Source of the DNA: an uncultured Murdochiella sp.
GTDB lineage: Bacteria; Bacillota; Clostridia; Tissierellales; Peptoniphilaceae
NCBI RefSeq assembly: GCF_902488755.1
Contig: NZ_CABTXF010000009.1
Location: 1-38,246 of the forward strand
Reading direction: 5' to 3'
Length of the DNA: 38,246 bases
Each line of letters opens with the position of its first letter. The first letter of the stretch is position 1. Made by a program: the position numbers and the translations under genes. Shown here one piece after another: positions 1-8,029 of this stretch. The notes under the pieces are model-generated. The model did no database searches. It worked only from the letters and a program-made list of their open reading frames with translations, and was not told where the DNA came from.

Positions 1-120
1 AGCAAAGGTGGAAACAATAAACATACCATTTTCGCATCTGCGCATCTCAAAATGTTTCACGTGAAACATTTTGAGATGCGCAGATGCGAAAATGGTATGT
101 TTATTGTTTCCACCTTTGCT
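1..120. repeat. 120-bp perfect palindrome centred on parS
   Basis: Bases 1-60 are the exact reverse complement of bases 61-120, with no mismatch and no loop. The axis at 60/61 is the axis of a parS site. The symmetry stops at base 120, which is also as far as it can be followed because the left arm begins at base 1. A palindrome this long without a spacer is normally unstable in bacteria. The fit of the left arm to the window edge therefore makes a fold-back or assembly artefact at a contig end a serious alternative to a genuine structure. Confidence 0.97.
53..68. promoter_or_regulatory. parS: parS centromere site 1
   Basis: The 16-mer TGTTTCACGTGAAACA matches the Bacillus-type parS consensus completely. 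It is the binding and loading site of the ParB CTP-dependent clamp. It lies about 2.2 kb upstream of parB and at the exact centre of the terminal palindrome. Confidence 0.93.
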
Positions 121-125
121 ATAAT
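117..125 (+). promoter_or_regulatory. Extended -10 promoter for the cinA-parA-parB operon
   Basis: TGCTATAAT is a perfect -10 hexamer (120-125) with the upstream TG of an extended -10 element. No good -35 hexamer is visible, as is usual for extended -10 promoters. It straddles the right edge of the palindrome. Transcription would begin near 132, so parS site 2 (157-172) would be transcribed in the leader. This suggests, but does not show, feedback by ParB on its own operon. Confidence 0.6.
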
Positions 126-156
126 CATCTCAGAAGAGAAGACGGTACGTGCAAAT

Positions 157-172
157 TGTTTCACGTGAAACA
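157..172. promoter_or_regulatory. parS: parS centromere site 2
   Basis: A second exact TGTTTCACGTGAAACA lies 104 bp from the first, between the predicted promoter and the cinA ribosome binding site. ParB bound here could affect transcription of the operon that encodes it. Confidence 0.93.
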
Positions 173-186
173 CTTTGGAGATAAAG

Positions 187-1428
187 ATGATTGTAGAGTG
201 CGTTTCAGTTGGAACGGAAATCCTACTCGGCGACATTGTTAATACGAATGTACAGTATTTGTCACAACTTTGTGCGCAAGTGGGGTTGGATGTTTTTCAT
301 ACTTCTGTTGTTGGCGATAATGCCAAGCGATTAACGGAGTCTCTGCAGGTGGCGTGCGAAAGAGCGGACATTGTTATTCTAACGGGCGGTTTAGGTTCAA
401 CGGATGACGATATCACCAAACGTGTCGTTATCGACTTTCTCCATCAAGGAACAGAAGTTAATGAATTTAACAAGGCGCGAATCAATGATTGGTTCGATAA
501 TGATAAAGCGCGTAGAGATAATGAAATTGTCTACACATTCCCAAAGAATGCTACCATTCTTGAAAACCACGTCGGGACAGCATCAGGCGCAGTAATTCCT
601 TTTCATATCAACGGAAAGGATGGCTATATTGTCATTCTGCCTGGACCACCAAAAGAAATGATTCCCATGGTGGAAAAGGAGCTACGACCAATTCTACACA
701 AATGGTCAAGTGGGGCGACGGAATCTCTTGTTGTTCGTTTTGGCGTTTTAGGCGAGTACCAGGTTAATGAGAGACTAAAGAAAGAAATAACCTCCGGAAC
801 AAATCCAACGGTTGCTCCGTATGTGAAAGAAGATGGCGCTCTTATTCGCATTACCGCTAAGGCATCCACAGCTGATGAAGCCAAGGAGAAAATTGCAAAC
901 AGCTTAATAGAAGTAAGGAAAAAACTCGGCAAATATATCGTTGCGCTTGGCGACGAATCACGATCGGATGTGCTTGTCCGCCTGTTACGCGAAAAGAAGG
1001 AATGCGTTGCGGTCGCGGAAAGCATTACGGGCGGGATGGTTGCTTCAACGATTATTGAGACATCGGGTGCTTCCTCTGTTCTGGAACAGGCATTTGTGGT
1101 CTATAGTGATCGGGCAAAGCACAAGCTGCTTCATGTGCCAATAAAGAAATTGCGCAAACATTCGGCAGTAAGCCGAAGTGTTTGCAAGAGGATGCTTAAA
1201 GGCTTATACCAGCAGACGAAAAGCGATCTATGTATTGCCACAACAGGGTATGCCGGACCAGACGGAGAAGATGTCGGACGGTGTTACATTGGCATACGCT
1301 ATCATGGAAAGAAGTGCATTTTTGAACATCACTTACATGGGGAGAGAAATCATATTCGCAATCGTGCGAAAAATTTAGCGGTGGATTATGCGATTATGAT
1401 GATGAAGGGTGAGCTATGGGAAGAATAA
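187..1428 (+). CDS. cinA: CinA family protein (molybdopterin-binding domain plus NMN deamidase-type domain)
   Basis: This 413-residue protein has both CinA domains. The N-terminal MoCF/MoaB-like domain has SVGTEILLGD near residues 7-16 and TGGLGSTDDD near 66-75. The C-terminal PncC-like nicotinamide-nucleotide amidase domain begins near VAVAESITGGMVAS; most relatives read AESCTGG, so the Cys position is Ile here. The full-length family acts in pyridine nucleotide salvage, with ADP-ribose pyrophosphatase activity in some members. ATG 187 is chosen because GGAG at 177-180 sits 6 bases upstream; the in-frame TTG at 175 overlaps that site. The gene end overlaps parA by 13 bases, so the two are probably cotranscribed and coupled. 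In many Firmicutes the gene before parA is rsmG and cinA lies elsewhere, so the neighbourhood is unusual. The family call is firm; the activity is not tested by sequence. Confidence 0.93.
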   Translation: MIVECVSVGTEILLGDIVNTNVQYLSQLCAQVGLDVFHTSVVGDNAKRLTESLQVACERADIVILTGGLGSTDDDITKRVVIDFLHQGTEVNEFNKARINDWFDNDKARRDNEIVYTFPKNATILENHVGTASGAVIPFHINGKDGYIVILPGPPKEMIPMVEKELRPILHKWSSGATESLVVRFGVLGEYQVNERLKKEITSGTNPTVAPYVKEDGALIRITAKASTADEAKEKIANSLIEVRKKLGKYIVALGDESRSDVLVRLLREKKECVAVAESITGGMVASTIIETSGASSVLEQAFVVYSDRAKHKLLHVPIKKLRKHSAVSRSVCKRMLKGLYQQTKSDLCIATTGYAGPDGEDVGRCYIGIRYHGKKCIFEHHLHGERNHIRNRAKNLAVDYAIMMMKGELWEE

Positions 1429-2213
1429 TCAGTATTTACAATCAGAAAGGCGGCGTTGGGAAGACAACGACTGTGGTTAATCTTGCCGCCGCTTTGGCAT
1501 TAACCGGGCTTTTTAAGAAAAAAGTTTTGGTGATTGACTTAGATCCACAAGGCAACACGACTTCCGGATTCGGCATTGAAAAGAATACCGAACATCCTGA
1601 TATATATTCGATTCTGCTTGGGGAATCGTCAATAGCGGAGTCCTGGAAGACGGTACGAAAAGAAACGTTAAAGGTAGTGCCTTCTACGGCAGACCTTACC
1701 GGATTTGAGATTGAATCCGCGACGATGCCGGATGCGCATCAGCGGCTAAAAGATGCGCTTATTCCGGCATCTGCGGAATTTGATTACGTCCTAATTGATT
1801 GTCCGCCCTCCCTTGGGATGTTAAGCATGAATGCGTTAGTTGCCTCGGATTCGGTGCTTATACCGATTCAAACCGAATTTTACGCACTGGAAGGCGTGAG
1901 CCAATTAGTAAAGACCTTATCTCTTGTGCGCGAAAGTCTGAACCCTGAATTAGAGGTAGAAGGCGTGTTGTTGACCATGTATGATGCGCGTACCAACTTA
2001 GCGCAGGATGTTCGTGCAGAAGTGAATCGCTATTTTGAGGGGAAAGTCTTCGAGACGGAAATTCCACGAAATGTGCGCTTGGCGGAAGCACCTTCATTCG
2101 GAGAAAGTGCAGTAACGTATGATAAATATTCCAAAGGTGCGCAGGCATATATTAAGCTGGCAAAAGAAATAAAGAAAAAGCATGGCAAGGACGCTGCGGC
2201 GGATAAAGAGTAA
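1416..2213 (+). CDS. parA: ParA/Soj chromosome-partitioning ATPase
   Basis: This is a 265-residue Walker-type ATPase of the ParA/MinD superfamily and of normal Soj length. It has the deviant Walker A motif KGGVGKTT near residues 11-18, with the signature lysine. The DLDPQGN motif follows in the 40s, and VLIDCPPSLG provides Walker B. ParA binds DNA non-specifically as an ATP dimer and is stimulated by ParB; in Bacillus it also controls DnaA. It starts inside the end of cinA and is followed 15 bases later by parB. Together with the two parS sites upstream this is a complete chromosomal ParABS system, which places the locus near the replication origin by analogy with other Firmicutes. Confidence 0.96.
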   Translation: MGRIISIYNQKGGVGKTTTVVNLAAALALTGLFKKKVLVIDLDPQGNTTSGFGIEKNTEHPDIYSILLGESSIAESWKTVRKETLKVVPSTADLTGFEIESATMPDAHQRLKDALIPASAEFDYVLIDCPPSLGMLSMNALVASDSVLIPIQTEFYALEGVSQLVKTLSLVRESLNPELEVEGVLLTMYDARTNLAQDVRAEVNRYFEGKVFETEIPRNVRLAEAPSFGESAVTYDKYSKGAQAYIKLAKEIKKKHGKDAAADKE

Positions 2214-2228
2214 TGGACAGGAGTGAAT

Positions 2229-3353
2229 ATGGCAAAAAAAAGAGGATTGGGAAGAGGATTGGGTGCGTTAATTCCCGGTCATACGAAAGATATAACACCA
2301 ATTACTGAAACAAAGAACACGCCGGATGCATCGCAAAAGAGCACGAGAAAGAAGAGCAACTCTACAAGAGCATCGGTACAACAAGCGAAAACAGCAGAAA
2401 AAGAGACGAAGACGGCAGCGACGAGGAAAAAAGCGGAACGTAAAGTCACCGAACCAAAGAAATCGAAAGAGAAAACCCAGTCCGTGAATGAAGGATTGGG
2501 AATAATTCAGCCGGTGAAACGGGATGCTTCGTCGGATAAAACGAGGAATCAAAAGGAGAAATCTACGACAGCGGAAACGGTATTGCGCTCTATTCAGCAT
2601 TTGGCTTTGGACCAGATGGAAGCAAATCCCGATCAGCCAAGAAAAGATTTTAATGAACAATCTATGGCGGAATTGACCGAATCCATTCGCGCATACGGCG
2701 TACTTCAGCCCATTGTAATAGAGAAATTCACTGCGCCAGGTCATGCTCCTTACCGAATCATTGCTGGTGAAAGGCGTTATCGTGCGGCTAAACAAGCGGG
2801 ACTGACAGAAGTTCCGGTGGTGCTGCGCGCCGATCATCCGGAAGAACAGATGTTGCTTTCTGTGGTTGAAAATGTACAGCGCCAGGATTTGACGCCGGTG
2901 GAAGAAGCGGTAGCGTATCAGCACATCATGGAAGAACGGCACATGACGCAGCAGGAGCTATCCACGGCATTAGGAAAATCGCGTCCGTATATCGCCAACG
3001 CGGTTCGCTTGTTGCGGTTGGATGATGCTTCCCTTGAAGCCCTTAGGGAAGGAAAACTTACTTCTTCTCAGGGACGTACTTTATTGGCGGAAAAGGATTT
3101 GAAAAAACGTGCTGCTTACCTCAAGTTGCTTACCGAAGGCAAAGCCAGCGTAAAGGAAGTGGAAAATCGTCGGAAAAAGCCAAAAACGACGGATGCTTTT
3201 TTAGCCGATGTGGAACGGCGTTTTTCAGAGGCATTGGAGACGAATGTTGCAGTAGTCTCTCGCCGAAAAGGTTGGAGTGTACAGATTGCCTGCTATAATG
3301 AAGAAGAGTTGAACAGACTGTTGGAACGACTTGGTGAGCCGGACCAACATTGA
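2229..3353 (+). CDS. parB: ParB/Spo0J centromere-binding CTPase with long charged linker
   Basis: This 374-residue protein begins with the ParA-stimulating motif (KKRGLGRGLGALIPG). About 95 residues rich in Lys, Thr, Glu and Ser follow, roughly residues 20-115. The ParB/Srx CTPase domain comes next, with NPDQPRKDF and GERRYRAAKQAG. After it are the parS-binding helix-turn-helix (TQQELSTALGKSRPYIANAVRLL) and a C-terminal dimerisation region. Bacillus Spo0J is about 280 residues, so most of the excess length is the linker. ATG 2229 is used because AGGAG at 2219-2223 sits 5 bases upstream; an in-frame GTG at 2223 overlaps that Shine-Dalgarno. The cognate parS sites are at the left end of the window. 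Confidence 0.96.
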   Translation: MAKKRGLGRGLGALIPGHTKDITPITETKNTPDASQKSTRKKSNSTRASVQQAKTAEKETKTAATRKKAERKVTEPKKSKEKTQSVNEGLGIIQPVKRDASSDKTRNQKEKSTTAETVLRSIQHLALDQMEANPDQPRKDFNEQSMAELTESIRAYGVLQPIVIEKFTAPGHAPYRIIAGERRYRAAKQAGLTEVPVVLRADHPEEQMLLSVVENVQRQDLTPVEEAVAYQHIMEERHMTQQELSTALGKSRPYIANAVRLLRLDDASLEALREGKLTSSQGRTLLAEKDLKKRAAYLKLLTEGKASVKEVENRRKKPKTTDAFLADVERRFSEALETNVAVVSRRKGWSVQIACYNEEELNRLLERLGEPDQH

Positions 3354-3364
3354 AAGGAAGACCT

Positions 3365-4504
3365 ATGCCCTCTATTCTTGTGCCGATTCTTTTGGGGTTG
3401 ACCCTTGTTTTGGTAATCGGCTGTTTTTACATTTCCGGTAATATGAACAATAAGCTCAATCGTATGCGCCGTCGTTACGATATGCTTCTTCGTGGTCATT
3501 CGGATATTAGTTTGGAAGAACTGCTTCTCCATTTTTCGGATGAATTGGATGCGTTTAAGGAAGAACGAGCAAAGACGGAACAGAAGCTCTACCATGTGGA
3601 ACAGTGGATGGCGCGAACCGATACGGATCAAACAGCGCATGTGGATGAACGCTTTAACACCATCTCGCGTCAAATAACGGATGAAATGCGTCAGAGTACG
3701 GCGAATGTTATGCAAAACCTGAATCGTATCGATACGGAAGTCAATGCGCGTATGAATGCGGTGGAAAAAGAAAGTACGGAAACGGTCAATCGCGAGGCGG
3801 CGGCGCTTCGTGCGCAGGTAAATGAATTTTCGCAATCCATCATTCGACAGGTAAAGAAAAACGAAGAAGATGCTTTTGTTCGCTTTGACAGTTTAGAAAA
3901 GGATTCAGCGAAGCAAAAAGAAGAGACGGCGAATCGCTTAGCGTACATCGAAAAAGATGCCCTTTCGCGTTTTCAACAGCTGGAAAATGGACTTGTGGAA
4001 CGCATTGGCGGACTACAAACTATTACGCAAAATCGCTTTCAAAGTATGGAGCAGAAAACGCAGGAGAATTTTGCCGCCGGTCGAGCGGAAACAGAAAAAT
4101 GGCTTAAAACTTTGGAGCAAAACACCAAGGAACAGACAGAAGCTCTGGGAAAAGAACTGCATCGGCGTGTAGATGGACTGCAAAAACAAACCGACGAGCG
4201 AGTAACGACCTTTCAAAAAGAAACGACGGAAAAGGTCAAGAGCGAGTCTTTGCGCTTGCGTGAGCAGTTGGCGATGGCAATACAAAAGATCTATTTATAT
4301 CGCTATAATGCGTTTGAGGATGTAACCGGAGAGAGCAGTTTTTCTGCGGTTCTGTTGGACGAATACCGTAACGGACTCATCGTTACGACGATTTATTCGC
4401 GGGAAAATACCAATACCTTTGCCAAGGAAATTCGATCCGGCGAACCGCTGCAGAAACTGTCGCCGGAAGAAGAATATGCGCTGAAGGAAGCGATGAAGCG
4501 ATAA
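3365..4504 (+). CDS. DUF4446-type membrane protein expanded by a long coiled coil
   Basis: This is a 379-residue protein with one N-terminal membrane segment (about residues 5-24). A short basic region and an SLEELLLHF-like stretch follow, then about 240 residues of heptad-type, Glu/Lys/Gln-rich coiled coil. The C-terminal block begins with YRYNAFEDV and continues with SFSAVLLDEYRNG, IYSRENTNTFAKEI and a terminal LSPEEEYAL. As I recall the DUF4446 family, members are about 150-180 residues, often lie beside parB, and carry this same C-terminal block straight after the N-terminal part. Here the two halves appear separated by the coiled coil. ATG 3365 follows AAGGAAG at 3354-3360; an in-frame TTG at 3350 overlaps the parB stop. 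Function is unknown. A membrane-anchored rod next to ParB suggests, as inference only, a role near the segregating origin or the envelope. Confidence 0.8.
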   Translation: MPSILVPILLGLTLVLVIGCFYISGNMNNKLNRMRRRYDMLLRGHSDISLEELLLHFSDELDAFKEERAKTEQKLYHVEQWMARTDTDQTAHVDERFNTISRQITDEMRQSTANVMQNLNRIDTEVNARMNAVEKESTETVNREAAALRAQVNEFSQSIIRQVKKNEEDAFVRFDSLEKDSAKQKEETANRLAYIEKDALSRFQQLENGLVERIGGLQTITQNRFQSMEQKTQENFAAGRAETEKWLKTLEQNTKEQTEALGKELHRRVDGLQKQTDERVTTFQKETTEKVKSESLRLREQLAMAIQKIYLYRYNAFEDVTGESSFSAVLLDEYRNGLIVTTIYSRENTNTFAKEIRSGEPLQKLSPEEEYALKEAMKR

Positions 4505-4656
4505 TCCGCAGAAGACCTTAATTTGCCAAAGGAAAATAAGAAAGTCGAATCGAACCGAGGTGAATAGGCATAAACTGGGGTAAATAGGGACGGAACAAAA
4601 GACGAGTGTTTTGCGACAGCGAAGCAAACCGCCGGGAAAAACAAAAAGGAGAGGTT

Positions 4657-5634
4657 ATGAGCATTGTTCAGGAAGCAACAAAAGCGATAAGAGGGAAGAA
4701 TATCCGCATTGTCTATCCGGAAGGCACGGACGCGCGTATTTTGCGTGCAGCGGTTCGCCATGCCAAGGATGGCATCCTTCATCCCATTCTGTTAGGAACA
4801 AGGGAGGAAGTTGAGAAACTCGCCGAAGAAGAGGGTGTATCCTTAGAAGGCGTAGATTTTATCGATTATCAGCACTATGAGCACTATGACGAAATGCTGG
4901 CGAAGCTGTTGGAACGCCGCAAGGGAAAAATCGATGAGACCAAAGCGCATAAAATGCTGAATGACCGCAATTATTTTGGAACGATGTTGGTTTATATGGG
5001 AGAAGCGGACGGTCTGGTTTCTGGTGCGGATGGTCCGACAGGCGATACCATTCGTCCGGCATTACAGATTATTAAAACCAAACCGGATGCAAAATTGGTC
5101 AGCGGCTGCTTTATCATGATTTCTCCGGATGAAAAGGAACGTCTGCTGTTTGCCGACTCGGCGGTCAATATCTCGCCGACGGAAGAACAGCTTGCCGATA
5201 TTGCGTACCAAACAGCGCAGACGGCGGAAATCTTTAAGATTGAGCCGAATGTAGCGATGCTTTCTTTCTCGACTTATGGTTCTGCCAGCTCGCCGGAGCA
5301 GGAGAAAATGGCGAATGCTACCGCCATTGCCAAAAAGAATTATCCGAATTTGAATGTTGACGGAGAAATGCAATTGGATGCGGCTTGGAATGAAGTCGTT
5401 GCGAAGAAAAAAGCGCCGGGTTCTCCGGTAGCAGGCAAGGCTCGCGTCTTTATCTTTCCGGATTTGCAGTCGGGCAATATCGGTTATAAAATTGCACAGC
5501 GTTTAGGAAACTACACGGCTCTCGGTCCACTGCTGCAAGGCATGGCGCGACCGGTAAACGACCTTTCGCGCGGCTGCTCTGAACAAGACGCTTACGAAAT
5601 TGGTATCATTACGGCATATCAGGCGATGAACTGA
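4657..5634 (+). CDS. pta: Phosphate acetyltransferase
   Basis: This 325-residue protein matches short-form Pta in length. It has IRIVYPEGTDARILRAA at the N terminus, a Gly-rich GADGPTGDTIRPALQII segment, and the C-terminal hallmark GMARPVNDLSRGCS. Pta exchanges acetyl-CoA and phosphate for acetyl phosphate and CoA, feeding acetate kinase for ATP in fermenting anaerobes. No ackA is next to it here. ATG 4657 is preceded by AAGGAGAGG. The 152 bases upstream (4505-4656) hold no other gene and no convincing promoter that I can identify, so cotranscription with the parB cluster cannot be excluded. A strong terminator follows. Confusion with phosphate butyryltransferase is unlikely because of the C-terminal motif. 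Confidence 0.95.
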   Translation: MSIVQEATKAIRGKNIRIVYPEGTDARILRAAVRHAKDGILHPILLGTREEVEKLAEEEGVSLEGVDFIDYQHYEHYDEMLAKLLERRKGKIDETKAHKMLNDRNYFGTMLVYMGEADGLVSGADGPTGDTIRPALQIIKTKPDAKLVSGCFIMISPDEKERLLFADSAVNISPTEEQLADIAYQTAQTAEIFKIEPNVAMLSFSTYGSASSPEQEKMANATAIAKKNYPNLNVDGEMQLDAAWNEVVAKKKAPGSPVAGKARVFIFPDLQSGNIGYKIAQRLGNYTALGPLLQGMARPVNDLSRGCSEQDAYEIGIITAYQAMN

Positions 5635-5704
5635 AAAAAGAACATACGAAAAAAGCGAGAGAGTTCCGTTTCGCCCTCACGATGAGGATAACGAAAGGGA
5701 AAAA

Positions 5705-5749
5705 GAAAGAGAGGCATCCGTGCGGAAGCCTCTCTTTCTCCTTTTTTTG
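5705..5749 (+). terminator. Rho-independent terminator after pta
   Basis: A 12-bp perfect stem (5705-5716 with 5729-5740) closes a loop that can pair further (CCG/CGG), followed by seven T residues at 5743-5749. An A-rich left flank could let it also serve the convergent minus-strand gene. Confidence 0.9.
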
Positions 5750-5766
5750 TAAAGGGGCGTGATTTC

Positions 5767-7221
5767 TTATGGACGAATGCGCTGTTGTGTACGCGCAAGC
5801 AGGTCGTGTTTGACATCCCAGACTGCCAGGGAGAGATCGACTTTATATTCGTGGGGATGGTCAAAACGCTTATATTCTTCCCAGAGCGTATCCAGCTCTT
5901 CTGCACAGTAGTCGCGCCGTTCTTTAAGGGAGGGTAAATCATAGACCAATTTGCCGTCGGCAAAAATACGCTCCTTCATTTCGCGCGCTACAAAGTTTTC
6001 CAAAACCGTGCGCTTCCAGGTATAGACCGGATGGAAGAGCTCATAGGGATTTTGATCGTCTATTTTTTCTTCCTTCATGGTAATCACATCGGCAAGTGCC
6101 TTTTTTGTCTCTTTGTCATAAAGACGATAGAAGGTTTTGAATCCCGGTGTGGTAATCTTTTCCACATTCTCAGAGATTTTGATGCGCGGTTCAAACACCC
6201 CGTCCTGTTCCATGCCGACTAATTTATAGACACCGCCGAACACTGGCGAAGACTGCGAAGTGATGAGTTTTTCGCCTACGCCGAAGCTGTCAATTTTCGC
6301 TCCCTGAGCTAAAATATCCTCAATGCGGTATTCATCCAGCGCGTTGGAAGCGACGATTTTCGCATCGGTATAACCCGCCTCATCCAGCATAATGCGCGCT
6401 TTTTTGCTGAGATAGGCAATATCTCCGGAATCTAAGCGGATACCGCCGGAAATGCCCTTGGGCTTCAGGACTTCATCAAAGACGCGAATGGCGTTGGGTA
6501 CGCCACTGGAAAGGGTATCGTAGGTATCTACCAGAAGCGTGGCGTTTGTGGGATAGGTCTCCGCATAGGCTTTGAAGGCTTCATACTCCGTAGGGAAGAG
6601 CTGTACCCAAGAATGTGCCATCGTGCCGAGGGCGGGCACGCCGAAGCGTTGATCGGAAAGGGTATCGGCAGTACCGACACAGCCGGCGATATAGGCGGCA
6701 CGTGCGCCGAGAGTAGCAGCATCCGGTCCTTGTGCGCGGCGAGAACCGAATTCCATCACCGGTCTGCCTTTTGCAGCACGTACAATACGACTTGCTTTTG
6801 TGGCAATGAGCGACTGATGATTGACAAGCAGAAGCAGCATGGTCTCAATCAGGCTGGTTTGTATCATCGGACCGCGAACGGTAATGAGCGGTTCATTGGG
6901 AAATACGACACTGCCATCCGGTACACTCCAGACATCACAGGAAAAGCGCATATTCTGCAAATACGTCAGGAAGGCATCACTAAATATATTCTTGCTGCGC
7001 AAGAAAGCAATATCCTCTGCATCAAAATGAAGATCACGTAAATATTCGATTACGGATTCCAGACCGGAAAAGATAGCAAAGCCTGCTTGATCCGGATTTT
7101 CACGGTAGAACAGATCAAAATAACCGATCGTATCCTCTAGCCCATGTTCAAAATAACCATTGGCCATGGTCATTTCGTAAAAGTCGAAAAGCATAGCCAA
7201 GTTTTCCTGCGAGCGTTTCAT
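5767..7221 (-). CDS. pncB: Nicotinate phosphoribosyltransferase
   Basis: This 484-residue protein resembles the longer Firmicutes-type NAPRTase. It has DFYEMTMANGYF at the N terminus, MEFGSRRAQGPDAATLGARA and GTMAHSWVQLFPTE in the middle, and IRLDSGDIAYLSKKAR in the phosphoribosyl-binding barrel. It converts nicotinate, PRPP and ATP to nicotinate mononucleotide, the first step of the Preiss-Handler NAD salvage route. The start at 7221 is chosen because AGGAGGAAGGA immediately precedes that ATG on the minus strand and the family N terminus begins there. The frame stays open upstream to 7383 but that extension has no family similarity. It is divergent from the HAD phosphatase gene and convergent with pta. 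CinA and this enzyme both touch NAD salvage but are not in one operon. Confidence 0.95.
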   Translation of the reverse strand: MKRSQENLAMLFDFYEMTMANGYFEHGLEDTIGYFDLFYRENPDQAGFAIFSGLESVIEYLRDLHFDAEDIAFLRSKNIFSDAFLTYLQNMRFSCDVWSVPDGSVVFPNEPLITVRGPMIQTSLIETMLLLLVNHQSLIATKASRIVRAAKGRPVMEFGSRRAQGPDAATLGARAAYIAGCVGTADTLSDQRFGVPALGTMAHSWVQLFPTEYEAFKAYAETYPTNATLLVDTYDTLSSGVPNAIRVFDEVLKPKGISGGIRLDSGDIAYLSKKARIMLDEAGYTDAKIVASNALDEYRIEDILAQGAKIDSFGVGEKLITSQSSPVFGGVYKLVGMEQDGVFEPRIKISENVEKITTPGFKTFYRLYDKETKKALADVITMKEEKIDDQNPYELFHPVYTWKRTVLENFVAREMKERIFADGKLVYDLPSLKERRDYCAEELDTLWEEYKRFDHPHEYKVDLSLAVWDVKHDLLARTQQRIRP

Positions 7222-7273
7222 TCCTTCCTCCTGAATCGTTCTGCAAAAACGTTTCCGCATCTGTTTTCGCCTC

Positions 7274-7282
7274 ATTTTATCA
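7274..7282 (-). promoter_or_regulatory. Extended -10 promoter of nicotinate phosphoribosyltransferase gene
   Basis: Read on the minus strand this is TGATAAAAT, an extended -10 element with 5 of 6 matches to TATAAT. It lies about 53 bases upstream of the start codon. No clear -35 hexamer was found. Confidence 0.45.
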
Positions 7283-7316
7283 CATTTTCTCCCAATCTTT
7301 GCGGCATCCCATTCGT

Positions 7317-7322
7317 TATAAT
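7317..7322 (+). promoter_or_regulatory. Possible -10 element for the HAD phosphatase gene
   Basis: A perfect TATAAT lies 27 bases upstream of the GTG start at 7349, in the divergent intergenic region. I see no matching -35 hexamer at 16-18 bases, so this is tentative. Confidence 0.4.
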
Positions 7323-7348
7323 AGAAGAAAAGAAAAGGAGAGAAAAAC

Positions 7349-8029
7349 GTGAAATCGGTTATTCTGTTTGATTTAGACGGCACGCTTCTCTACACATTGC
7401 CATCGATAACGGCAGCAATGAATCGCACGTTGAAGCGATTCGGTTTAGAGGCGATTTCTTTGGAGCGCGTGCGTGAGCTTGTCGGTAATAGCTCTCGATA
7501 CTTGGTGGAGCACGCGATAAAAGAGAGCGGAGGAAGCGACTGGTCAAAGGAACAATGTGAACATTTTTTGGATGCCTATAATGCGGATTATCTCTCGCAT
7601 TCCATTGAGGGGACGACACCGTATCCGGGTGCGGAAGCACTTTTGGATGCGCTAAAAGAAGAAGGAAAACAGTTGTGGGTTTATTCTAATAAACCGGATG
7701 CCATAGCAAAGGAGGTCGTACACCACTTTTTTGGGATGCGTTTTGATCGTATTCGCGGATATCGAGAAGATACGCCGAGAAAACCCCATCCGGAAGGGGT
7801 ATATGCGTTGCTTGAGGAGAGTGGAAAACAGGCAAAGGACGTTTTGTACATCGGCGATAGCGAAGTAGACTGGAAATTAGCGCAGGCGGCGGGGTTGGAT
7901 ATGCTCTTGCTTTCCTATGGCTTTCGCAGAGAAGAGGAATTGCGTAAAACAACTACGGCGACATCGTTTATCGCTTCGCCGGAAGAATTGCAAAAGAAGT
8001 TGCTTACCTCTGCTTGCGGGTATGTTTAA
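7349..8029 (+). CDS. HAD-family hydrolase, phosphoglycolate phosphatase-like
   Basis: This 226-residue protein is a subfamily IA HAD hydrolase with a helical cap. Motif I is FDLDGTLLYT with the nucleophile and acid aspartates. Motif II is the Ser of VYSNKPD, motif III is the Lys of RKPHPEG, and motif IV is YIGDSEVDWKLAQ. Phosphoglycolate and pyrophosphate-releasing phosphatases (Gph, PpaX) look like this, but the true substrate cannot be read from the sequence. The GTG start has AAAAGGAG at 7333-7340, 8 bases away. The thioredoxin gene follows after 85 bases, which contain no clear terminator, so a common transcript is possible. Confidence 0.88.
   Translation: MKSVILFDLDGTLLYTLPSITAAMNRTLKRFGLEAISLERVRELVGNSSRYLVEHAIKESGGSDWSKEQCEHFLDAYNADYLSHSIEGTTPYPGAEALLDALKEEGKQLWVYSNKPDAIAKEVVHHFFGMRFDRIRGYREDTPRKPHPEGVYALLEESGKQAKDVLYIGDSEVDWKLAQAAGLDMLLLSYGFRREEELRKTTTATSFIASPEELQKKLLTSACGYV

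Noticed and set aside
2268..2942. 224-residue antisense ORF inside parB
   Set aside because: It is a shadow of parB codon use, rich in Phe, Arg and Cys, without a start signal or recognisable domain.
6613..7041. 142-residue plus-strand ORF inside the nicotinate phosphoribosyltransferase gene
   Set aside because: It is antisense to a confidently identified enzyme and has no ribosome binding site or family features.
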